Shown here: piece by piece, positions 1-5,402 of the stretch
How positions within the stretch are numbered: the first letter of the stretch is position 1
Layout: each line of letters starts with the position of its first letter
Source of the DNA: an uncultured Collinsella sp.
GTDB lineage: Bacteria; Actinomycetota; Coriobacteriia; Coriobacteriales; Coriobacteriaceae
Length of the DNA: 6,038 nucleotides
Assembly (NCBI GenBank): GCA_934654765.1
Contig: CAKUGX010000110.1
Coordinates: 1 to 6,038, forward strand
Direction of reading: 5' to 3'
Position numbers and translations under genes: made by a program
Notes under the pieces: model-generated
What the model was told of the DNA's origin: nothing
Databases searched by the model: none
What the model saw: only the letters and a program-made list of their open reading frames with translations

Positions 1-13
1 CATCTGAGCAATT

Positions 14-55
14 CATCCCAAATGGACTCGGAGACAAGCCCACCCATTTGGGATG
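14..55. repeat. 12-bp perfect inverted repeat (possible terminator or operator)
   Basis: The arms 14-25 (CATCCCAAATGG) and 44-55 (CCATTTGGGATG) are perfect reverse complements separated by 18 nt. On the + strand the right arm is followed by TTTCT, a poor T-tract, so it could be a weak terminator for a rightward gene ending left of the window. With AT-rich outer arms it could equally be a protein-binding site upstream of a leftward gene. The sequence does not decide between these. Confidence 0.5.
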
Positions 56-69
56 TTTCTAACAGACCA

Positions 70-179
70 GGGTAGTCTTTTTGGGACGGGGCTTTTTTGA
101 CTACTTTTCGCGAACGCAAGCGCTCGGCGAGCCGTCGCGCAAGGGTAGTCAAAAAAGCCCCGTCACAAAAAGACTACCC
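70..179. repeat. Large imperfect palindrome with 35-bp arms
   Basis: Arms 70-104 and 145-179 are reverse complements with a single mismatch (84 against 165). The 40-nt centre can extend the stem through 109-113 with 135-139 and a small apical hairpin 122-125 with 129-132. Each arm contains GACGGGGC followed by six T, and is itself flanked by GTAGTC and GACTAC (72-77, 99-104, 145-150, 172-177), so each arm could also fold alone. It starts 20 bp after the xseB stop, so it may end the leftward transcript, possibly in both directions. However, no T-tract follows the full stem on either strand. An intergenic mobile repeat of the REP or MITE kind is the main alternative. The structure is seen directly; the role is inferred. 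Confidence 0.85.
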
Positions 180-199
180 CAAAGTTGGCTGTGAGGTGG

Positions 200-466
200 T
201 TAGAACGAGAGGTTGTCGTCGGTGTTGGCGGCTTCGCCGTCGGCGAGCACGTCGTTGCCGTCGACATCCTTAAGGAGCACCGAGACCTTCTGCTCGGCAT
301 CGGCCAGGCGGGTACGCAGGCTCTTGAGGAGCTCGACGCCGCGGGTGTAGCTCTCGAGCGACTCCTCGAGTTCCATGTCGCCCGACTCCAGGCTGCGGAT
401 AATGAGCTCCAGCTCCTGCGAGGCCTGCTTGTACGTAAGCTGCTCGACCGGGGTCTTCTCTGCCAT
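200..466 (-). CDS. xseB: Exodeoxyribonuclease VII small subunit
   Basis: This is the small subunit of cytoplasmic exonuclease VII, which with XseA cuts single-stranded DNA from both ends into short oligonucleotides. The protein has 88 residues, about the usual length. The single XseB domain covers roughly residues 8-66 and shows the family pattern: LTYKQASQELELIIRSLESG, then LEESLESYTRGVELLKSLR and LADAEQKV. Two helices form the expected coiled hairpin, and the tail is acidic and variable. The ATG at 466 is preceded by a good AGGAAAGGA ribosome binding site (about 473-481). It lies 42 bp after the xseA stop with no terminator between, so the two subunits are probably co-transcribed. The large palindrome at 70-179 follows it. 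Nothing looks damaged. Confidence 0.96.
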   Translation of the reverse strand: MAEKTPVEQLTYKQASQELELIIRSLESGDMELEESLESYTRGVELLKSLRTRLADAEQKVSVLLKDVDGNDVLADGEAANTDDNLSF

Positions 467-508
467 ATCTGTTTCCTTTCCTAAAGGTCTATCACCATAA
501 AACGCGGT

Positions 509-1960
509 TTACTCAACCGTATCGACGGTTGCTGCCACGTTACCATCCGCCATACGCACGCGGATGGCGTCACCGGGCTTAAAAGTCTTAGCGCTCGTAG
601 CCACGCCGCCATCGCTGTATGCGATGGAGTAGCCGCGGGCAAGCACCTTGAGCGGTGACAGGGCATCGAGCGAGGCCGCTGCGCGACCCAAGTCGGACGC
701 GGGTTTGCTCAACATCGTGCGTCCCTGATGCTCCAGACGGGAACTCGCGAGCGTGAGCGCATGGCGCTTGCCATCGAGCCCCGAGGTGCTTGCGACCAAG
801 CGCTCGGGCAGACGCTCGAAGTTGGAGCGGAAGGCACCGACCGAGTGCGCAATGGCGCCCGACAGGCGATCGGCCGTCAGGGCAAGCTCCGACTCGCGAC
901 GCTCAACCATAAACGTTGGATCGTTGAGGCATGGGCGACACGCAGCAGCATCGAGCGCATCACCCAAGCGAGCCGTATAGGTATCCCAGGCACGGCGACC
1001 GCGCTGATCGAGCATCTCCAGGTCGACCTGGGCCGACCCAATCATCGATGCCATCGCGGCACCCAGACGCTGATGGCGCGCCTCGAGCACATCCTCCAGC
1101 TCTGTCATAGCCGGTGCCACGGATTCTGCCGCTGCCGTGGGCGTGGAGGCACGACGGTCGCTCACCATATCGCAGATCGAGGTATCGGGCTCATGGCCAA
1201 TACCGGTCACCACAGGCACGGGACAGGCCGCCACCGCGCGAGCAAGCTCTTCGTCGTTAAAGGTCATAAGATCCTCGAAGGAACCGCCGCCACGCACGAG
1301 CAAAATGCAATCGGGCGCCGGCGTAATGGCAGCGGCGCGGCGCAAGCCTTCAATAAGCTCGGCCGGCGCACCCTCGCCTTGGACCTTGGCACCCACACAG
1401 ACAAGCTCGACGAGCGGGTTGCGACGGCGCAGCGTACGCTTGACGTCGTCGATCACAGCGCCCGAAAGTGAGGTGACGACCGCCACGCGCGAGCAGAACA
1501 CCGGAATACGGCGCTTGCGAGACTCGTCCATCAGGCCCTCGCGACGAAGCTTCTCGGCCAGCTGTGCCACCTGTTGACGCAGCAGGCCCTCCCCCGCCAG
1601 CGAAAACGAGCGGGCGACGAAGCTCATGCGGCCCGTGGGCTTATAAAGGTTGAAGCTGCCTTTAAAGCTCACCTGCATACCGTCGCGCAGATCGAAGGTG
1701 CGCTTAAGATAGGCGCCCTTCCAGATGATGCAGTCGACGGCGGCCGAGTCGTCCTTGATCTGGAAGTAGCAGTGCCCGCTTCGGGCATTGGGGCCACGGA
1801 AACCCGTGACCTCGCCCAGAACGCTCAGCTGCGGAATGGCATCGAGCGCGCCGGCGGCGATCTCCACCGCCTGGCTCACGCTGAGCTCTTTGCGCTCCTG
1901 TTCGTCCGCCCCGTCGAACTCGGCGGAAACGGCATTGCCGGTTAGATTCCAGCCTGCCAC
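509..1960 (-). CDS. xseA: Exodeoxyribonuclease VII large subunit
   Basis: This is the catalytic subunit of exonuclease VII, which acts on single-stranded DNA in repair. From the chosen GTG it has 483 residues, slightly longer than the roughly 450 of E. coli. An N-terminal OB fold (about 27-118, starting LSVSQAVEIAAG) is followed by the nuclease domain. That domain has GAVIDD (167-172), VRGGGSFEDL (222-231) and GIGHEPDTSI (253-262). By family analogy D172, R223, H256 and D259 are the catalytic candidates. Then come a long helical region and the C-terminal LSPLKVLARGYSI motif (434-446). The start is uncertain: an ATG pair at 1981/1978 would add 7 or 6 residues but has only a weak GGAG upstream. 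The GTG at 1960 has AAAGGAGG (1965-1972) four bases before it, lying inside the longer reading frame. xseB follows 42 bp downstream. Confidence 0.96.
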   Translation of the reverse strand: MAGWNLTGNAVSAEFDGADEQERKELSVSQAVEIAAGALDAIPQLSVLGEVTGFRGPNARSGHCYFQIKDDSAAVDCIIWKGAYLKRTFDLRDGMQVSFKGSFNLYKPTGRMSFVARSFSLAGEGLLRQQVAQLAEKLRREGLMDESRKRRIPVFCSRVAVVTSLSGAVIDDVKRTLRRRNPLVELVCVGAKVQGEGAPAELIEGLRRAAAITPAPDCILLVRGGGSFEDLMTFNDEELARAVAACPVPVVTGIGHEPDTSICDMVSDRRASTPTAAAESVAPAMTELEDVLEARHQRLGAAMASMIGSAQVDLEMLDQRGRRAWDTYTARLGDALDAAACRPCLNDPTFMVERRESELALTADRLSGAIAHSVGAFRSNFERLPERLVASTSGLDGKRHALTLASSRLEHQGRTMLSKPASDLGRAAASLDALSPLKVLARGYSIAYSDGGVATSAKTFKPGDAIRVRMADGNVAATVDTVE

Positions 1961-2029
1961 GCAGCCTCCTTTCGTCATCATGCGACAGGACTCCGGCCCT
2001 GTGCAAATTCAAGTCCAACACATAGTACA

Positions 2030-2059
2030 GCGCCGCGGGGACACAGATCCCCGCGGCGC
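2030..2059 (-). terminator. GC-rich hairpin between protease gene and xseA
   Basis: The 12-bp arms 2030-2041 and 2048-2059 pair perfectly around a 6-nt loop (2042-2047). The stem is almost all GC. It lies 17 bp after the protease stop and upstream of xseA. No T-tract follows on either strand, so it is not a standard intrinsic terminator. It could cause partial termination, protect an upstream 3' end or mark a processing site. The hairpin is seen; the role is inferred. Confidence 0.45.
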
Positions 2060-2075
2060 CCATCGAGCCAATTTG

Positions 2076-2780
2076 TTATCGGTTGGAGTTTCTGTTGTAA
2101 CGAGCCATAAGGTAGAGCAGCTGAATGATCGAGGTAAGCGCGGCTGCCACATAGGTAAGCGCGGCTGCCGTCAGCACCTTCTTGGCACCGTTGACCTGCT
2201 TGGAGCTCATTCCCGACTGCTCAATGTAGGCCACAGCGCGGCGGCTGGCATCTATCTCGACCGGAAGCGTAACCAGCTGGAACAGCACGCTAAACGAGAA
2301 GAAAATCAGTGCGAGGGTCGTGAGCCCCGCGATGTTCATGAACAGGCCCATAAGCAGCACGATCGTCCAGGTGTTCTGGGTAAAGTTGACGACGGGGACC
2401 AAAGCGGTGCGTACCTTCATCATGGCATAGCCGCTTTGACGCTGCGCGGCATGGCCTGCCTCGTGACAAGCGACAGCAACGCTTGCGACCGAGCCGCCCG
2501 AACGGTTGGAATCCGACAGATACAGGTTGTTGTCCTGCGGGTTGTAATGGTCAGTGAGCTCACCGGCGACACCCTTGATACCCACGGCATTGCAGCCGTT
2601 GGCGTCGAGCATGCGGCGAGCGACCCTGGCGCCCGTGTCGCCGTCCGAGCGAACCTTGGACCACGTCTTGTACGTCGAATTGATATAGCTCTGCGCGGCA
2701 AGGCCAAGCACCGTGCAGACAAGAACAACCAGCAGGTACAGCGGGTCGATACCAAAGCCGTATCCATAGTAATAGGGCAT
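2076..2780 (-). CDS. Zinc-dependent membrane protease, YugP family
   Basis: This is a putative integral-membrane neutral zinc metallopeptidase of the PF04298 (YugP-like) family; its substrates are unknown. The 234-residue length is typical. A Tyr/Gly-rich N-terminus (MPYYYGYGFG) leads into a membrane segment at about 13-33. The family signature HYNPQDNNLYLSD (78-90) is followed by the zinc-binding HEAGH (106-110), with H106, E107 and H110. Membrane segments follow at about 137-172 (probably two) and 203-226. E175, in PVEIDASRRA, is a candidate third zinc ligand by family analogy. The ATG at 2780 has a GGAGG site seven bases upstream (2788-2792). It starts 64 bp after the rnd stop. A minus-strand TAAAAT at 2816-2821 could be a -10 element, but no good -35 is visible. 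Co-transcription with rnd is possible. Confidence 0.94.
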   Translation of the reverse strand: MPYYYGYGFGIDPLYLLVVLVCTVLGLAAQSYINSTYKTWSKVRSDGDTGARVARRMLDANGCNAVGIKGVAGELTDHYNPQDNNLYLSDSNRSGGSVASVAVACHEAGHAAQRQSGYAMMKVRTALVPVVNFTQNTWTIVLLMGLFMNIAGLTTLALIFFSFSVLFQLVTLPVEIDASRRAVAYIEQSGMSSKQVNGAKKVLTAAALTYVAAALTSIIQLLYLMARYNRNSNR

Positions 2781-2844
2781 GCGAATTCCTCCGAATCGAG
2801 TTACACGTTGGAGGCATTTTACCCACTCAGCAGACTAGGCTTCC

Positions 2845-3978
2845 CTATAACAGCTCAATCTTTCCGTCCTTCACGGTGAGTCCCATATTGCCCGAAAGCA
2901 AATCGTCCAGGCGCGAGCCCACGAGCTCAAAACGCCAGCCTTCGCGCAGGGGGCTCTGCTCGGGATGCTCAATATAGTCGGCCAGGTCATCGCGCGAGGC
3001 AATGACCGAGGTCGCCACTCCCGAGCGTTCGGCAACCAGGCGGATGAGCGCGTACATCAGGTCCGTCACGCTCTCCAGCTCCGGCGAGATCTGACGGTGC
3101 CCGCGCACCATGAGCGGCAGGCGATCGTGCGGGCAGCTCGCGCCGCGCTTGATGGCCATGAGCGCACCGTCCACGTCGCGCTCCCCCAGCTGATCGGTAC
3201 CGCGAATGCTACGGAACTCCTCAACGCGCACGGGATTGCGCTTAACGAGTGCAAGCAGCGTGTCATCGGACATGACCCACTTGCGCGGGATGTTACGGCG
3301 CTCGGCGCGATCCTCGCGCCAGGCGGCGAGCTCGCGCGCGATGCCCAACTGGTGACGGCTGCACGAATTGATGCGTTTGACCTTACGGAACGCCTCGTGG
3401 CGATCGGCGCGATAGTGCGACTCGTCAGCCAGCGGGCGCAGCTCGTCGAGCACCCAGTCCACACGGCCCAGTTCGCGCAAGCGGCTCATCATCTCGGTAT
3501 AGGCGACGATCAGGTACTTGACGTCATCGATCGCGTACTCAATCTGCTTGTCGGTCAGCGGACGGCGCGACCAGTCGGTCAGTGACTCGGTCTTGGGCAG
3601 CGAGACGCCGCAAAACGTCTGCACGAGCGCGCCGTAGGAAATCTGCTGGCGCTCGCCCAAAAAGGCGGCGGCCACCTGCGTATCAAAAATAGGACGCGGC
3701 AGCACGCCTACGGTATGGAGCATGACCTCCATGTCCTGCGAGCAAGCATGGAACACCTTGGTCACGCTCTCGTCGGCCATAAGCTCGGCCAGCGGCGACA
3801 GGTCGTCGATCACCAGAGGGTCGACCGCGACGCTCTCGGCAGGGGTGGCAATCTGAATCAGGCACAGACGCGGATGGAACGTGCGCTCGCGCAAAAACTC
3901 GGTATCGACGGCAATCGCGTCGAACTCGCGGGCGCGCTGGCAAAAGTCGAGTAGAGCCTGATGTGTGGAAATGTACAT
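2845..3978 (-). CDS. rnd: Ribonuclease D
   Basis: RNase D is a cytoplasmic 3'-5' exoribonuclease of the DEDD-Y family that trims tRNA precursors and other structured RNAs. From the chosen ATG it has 377 residues, close to the 375 of E. coli. The exonuclease core shows motif I AVDTEF (D25, E27), motif II HACSQDMEV (D82) and motif III YAIDD (Y148, D152), so all metal-binding residues are present. An HRDC domain follows at about 204-280 (CSRHQLGIARELAAWRE). A C-terminal helical region of the RNase D type (about 287-377) includes SPLREGWRFELVG. A GTG at 4014 would add 12 residues; I prefer the ATG because homologues begin with a similar short lead before the VDTEF motif. Neither start has a clear ribosome binding site. 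It heads the leftward gene cluster and is divergent from the kinase gene. Confidence 0.95.
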   Translation of the reverse strand: MYISTHQALLDFCQRAREFDAIAVDTEFLRERTFHPRLCLIQIATPAESVAVDPLVIDDLSPLAELMADESVTKVFHACSQDMEVMLHTVGVLPRPIFDTQVAAAFLGERQQISYGALVQTFCGVSLPKTESLTDWSRRPLTDKQIEYAIDDVKYLIVAYTEMMSRLRELGRVDWVLDELRPLADESHYRADRHEAFRKVKRINSCSRHQLGIARELAAWREDRAERRNIPRKWVMSDDTLLALVKRNPVRVEEFRSIRGTDQLGERDVDGALMAIKRGASCPHDRLPLMVRGHRQISPELESVTDLMYALIRLVAERSGVATSVIASRDDLADYIEHPEQSPLREGWRFELVGSRLDDLLSGNMGLTVKDGKIELL

Positions 3979-4014
3979 ATCAACCCATCGAATAAGGTTA
4001 GGCCCGAAAAACAC

Positions 4015-4076
4015 GGGTAGGATATCGGCATTGCCTTACAACTATACTCGGTTAGTCACAGAACGGGAACGTAAGT
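4015..4076. promoter_or_regulatory. Divergent promoter region of rnd and the kinase gene
   Basis: This short intergenic stretch separates two divergent genes. The near-palindrome AGTATAGT/ACTATACT at 4041-4048 gives a -10-like TATACT on the + strand (4043-4048) and TATAGT on the - strand (4046-4041). Good -35 hexamers are not evident for either. If the + strand -10 is used, transcription would begin near 4055, leaving a leader of about 20 nt for the kinase, with only a weak GGGAA ribosome site (4065-4069). This is inferred from motif matching by eye. Confidence 0.35.
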
Positions 4077-4994
4077 ATGCGCTGCCTTATCATCCACAAC
4101 CCGGCATCGGGCCCCAGCTCAGATGAAATCTTCGCATTCACGCACGCCCTCGCGCAGGGCGGCGACGAGGTCGTGATGCGCTTTATCGGCGACGGCATGG
4201 AGCCCGAGGACGCCGTGGCAGACGTGCGCGAGTTCGATCGCGTGGTGGTCTCGGGTGGCGACGGCACCGTCTCCAACGTGCTCGACCAGATGCGCGGATG
4301 CGGCGTCCCCACACTCGTCTTCCCTTCTGGCACGGCATGCCTGTTCTTCAACAACATCGGCAATGCCCCCGAGGCGGCGGCACTCGCCAAGGCCTGCCGC
4401 GCCGGCCGCACGGTCAAGGTCGACATGGGCGAGCTCTTTTGGCTCGACGAGGACGGCAACGAAAAGCGCCATGGTTTTATCATCATCGCCGGCTCGGGCT
4501 TCGACGCCGAGATCATGATGAAGGCCGCCCCCACCAAAAACGACATCGGCGAGATCGCCTACTTCCTGTCGGCGCTTGCCACGCCCAATCCCACAGTGGC
4601 GCACTTTTCGATTGAGCATGACGGCATTGTCGAGGAGCTCGACGGCATCTGTTGCATGGCAGGCAACACCTCGGTCATCCAAAACGACATCAACCTGTTC
4701 CCCGACTGCCGCATGAACGACGGCATGGTCGACATCGCGGTCATCGAGCCCGTGCGCACCGTGCAGCTGCTGCCCACCGTGATCACTGCTGCGCTCGACC
4801 CCGCCGGCAAGGTGCTCGGTCGCCCGCAGTTCAAGATCATCCAGACCAAGGAAGCTAAGATTACCTGTACACCGTCGCTGGGCATGCAGTTCGATGGCGA
4901 GATTATCTCCAGCAACTCCGGCGTCTTTGGCGCCCGCGCGCTTCCGCAATGTCTCGACCTGATCGTCGACGAATTCTCACCGCTTGGTAAATAG
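4077..4994 (+). CDS. Diacylglycerol/lipid kinase family protein
   Basis: This 305-residue protein belongs to the diacylglycerol kinase catalytic-domain superfamily (PF00781), cytoplasmic or membrane-associated enzymes that phosphorylate lipids with ATP. The N-terminal nucleotide-binding domain has the phosphate-loop-like HNPASG (7-12) and the hallmark VVSGGDGT (57-64). The C-terminal beta-rich domain has AGSGFDAE (138-145), NDGMVDIAV (214-222) and MQFDGE (270-275), the last containing the acidic residue expected near the catalytic site. Two motifs depart from the usual pattern: GGDGT is followed by VSN rather than xNE, and the PxGTxND motif reads FPSGTACLFFNN (82-93). Substrate specificity is therefore open; a relative with another lipid or NAD-type substrate cannot be excluded. 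The ATG at 4077 is the first start and has a weak ribosome site. The microprotein gene follows 9 bp after the stop. Confidence 0.88.
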   Translation: MRCLIIHNPASGPSSDEIFAFTHALAQGGDEVVMRFIGDGMEPEDAVADVREFDRVVVSGGDGTVSNVLDQMRGCGVPTLVFPSGTACLFFNNIGNAPEAAALAKACRAGRTVKVDMGELFWLDEDGNEKRHGFIIIAGSGFDAEIMMKAAPTKNDIGEIAYFLSALATPNPTVAHFSIEHDGIVEELDGICCMAGNTSVIQNDINLFPDCRMNDGMVDIAVIEPVRTVQLLPTVITAALDPAGKVLGRPQFKIIQTKEAKITCTPSLGMQFDGEIISSNSGVFGARALPQCLDLIVDEFSPLGK

Positions 4995-5003
4995 GAGGAC
5001 CCC

Positions 5004-5096
5004 ATGAACGACAATCCCCTGCTCGGCTTTATCGTCATTGTTCTGGCCATGCTCGTCGGCTATGCGATCAACGTGATCCACCGCCGGAAGAAATAA
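5004..5096 (+). CDS. 30-residue single-pass membrane microprotein
   Basis: This is a short reading frame of 30 codons plus TAA. The protein begins MNDNPLLGF, continues with one hydrophobic segment of about 19 residues (6-25, rich in Ile, Val and Leu), and ends in the basic tail HRRKK. That pattern fits a small membrane protein with its C-terminus inside. A perfect AGGAGG (4993-4998), five bases before the ATG, overlaps the TAG stop of the kinase gene (4992-4994), so translation is probably coupled. An intrinsic terminator follows 35 bp after the stop. The strong ribosome site, the hydrophobic pattern and the position inside the transcription unit support a real gene. I do not recognise a family. 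Anchoring or tuning the lipid kinase at the membrane is one guess. Confidence 0.8.
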   Translation: MNDNPLLGFIVIVLAMLVGYAINVIHRRKK

Positions 5097-5131
5097 TTCC
5101 ACATTGGTATGATATTCATCCAATTATCGTC

Positions 5132-5173
5132 TCCCCCGCTGTTTATGCATTTGCCAAACAGCGGGGGATTTTT
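5132..5173 (+). terminator. Intrinsic terminator of the kinase-microprotein unit
   Basis: The 13-bp arms 5132-5144 (TCCCCCGCTGTTT) and 5156-5168 pair perfectly around an 11-nt loop, and the stem is followed directly by TTTTT (5169-5173). There is no T-tract on the other side, so it acts on the + strand. It ends the two-gene rightward unit. Confidence 0.93.
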
Positions 5174-5219
5174 CATTTCGGTATTTCCAGACGCTTTATC
5201 CAGATGCAGTAATTGCAGG

Positions 5220-5363
5220 GCGTCTTTATTTGGCTAAAGCTACAAACTGAGTATATTTAACCGCTCATCGCATATTTCATTACGCTTATCGAGTAAGCAT
5301 TTTTCATAGATGAATATTGTTTCCGATTCGTTACGCTAAGGGAGTGTCTTTATTGGCTGAAGC
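5220..5363 (+). repeat. Imperfect direct repeat pair (5220-5240 and 5344-5363)
   Basis: Copy one reads GCGTCTTTATTTGGCTAAAG plus C, and copy two reads GTGTCTTTATTGGCTGAAGC. They agree at 18 of 21 aligned positions with one single-base gap. Copy starts are 124 bp apart. Copy one overlaps the possible -35 element, and copy two runs into the left arm of the leader hairpin. They may be paired binding sites of a regulator or the trace of a local duplication. The match is seen; the role is inferred. Confidence 0.5.
5230..5257 (+). promoter_or_regulatory. Possible promoter for the secreted peptidase
   Basis: TTGGCT (5230-5235) as -35 and TATATT (5252-5257) as -10 are 16 bp apart. The -10 matches the sigma-70/sigma-A consensus at five of six positions and the -35 at four of six. 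Transcription would start near 5264 and give a leader of about 140 nt. It lies well after the upstream terminator. This is a motif match by eye only. Confidence 0.4.
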
Positions 5364-5383
5364 CCTCTGGCGACAGAGGGCTT
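5360..5383 (+). promoter_or_regulatory. Leader hairpin with GCGA tetraloop near the ribosome site
   Basis: The 10-bp arms 5360-5369 (AAGCCCTCTG) and 5374-5383 pair perfectly and are closed by the GNRA tetraloop GCGA (5370-5373). The ribosome binding site GGGAGGG (5393-5399) lies ten bases further on, four bases before the ATG. The CCCTC in the left arm (5363-5367) is also complementary to GAGGG of the ribosome site (5395-5399), so an alternative fold could hide it. Only three T follow the stem, so it is a poor terminator. Regulation is inferred. Confidence 0.5.
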
Positions 5384-5402
5384 TCGCACGCTGGGAGGGA
5401 AT

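Larger units (their letters stand above)
5174..5402 (+). other. AT-rich intergenic leader before the secreted peptidase
   Basis: Together with 5097-5173 this is a stretch of 306 bases without a gene that I can support. It is clearly more AT-rich than the coding sequence around it. It contains a small inverted repeat (AGACGC 5189-5194 with GCGTCT 5220-5225), a possible promoter (5230-5257), an imperfect direct repeat (5220-5240 and 5344-5363), two copies of TTACGCT (5280-5286 and 5331-5337), a weak hairpin GCTTA/TAAGC at 5284-5298 followed by TTTTT, and a GNRA-capped hairpin (5360-5383). Most of it is probably promoter and untranslated leader of the peptidase gene. Confidence 0.6.

Noticed and set aside
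1..180. CRISPR array or transposon with a gene
   Set aside because: The repeats are inverted, not regularly spaced direct repeats with spacers, and no transposase or other reading frame is present.
728..1471. Plus-strand frame of 247 codons opposite xseA
   Set aside because: It mirrors a well-conserved xseA segment, contains no recognisable domain and looks like an out-of-frame shadow.
1788..2879. Long + strand reading frame of 363 codons opposite xseA and the protease gene
   Set aside because: It lies antisense to two genes with clear family motifs, crosses the gap between them, and shows no recognisable domain. GC-rich codon bias on the true strand opens such frames.
2965..3585. Plus-strand frame of 206 codons opposite rnd
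   Set aside because: It overlaps the RNase D catalytic and HRDC domains and has no independent sign of coding.
4119..4949. Minus-strand frame of 276 codons opposite the lipid kinase
   Set aside because: It is fully antisense to a gene with conserved kinase motifs, has a His/Asp/Val-rich low-complexity composition, and shows no convincing ribosome site.
5284..5304. Small hairpin GCTTA/TAAGC followed by TTTTT as a terminator
   Set aside because: The stem is only 5-6 bp and AT-rich, with a loop of a few bases, so it is too weak to call as a terminator. It is mentioned only within the intergenic description.
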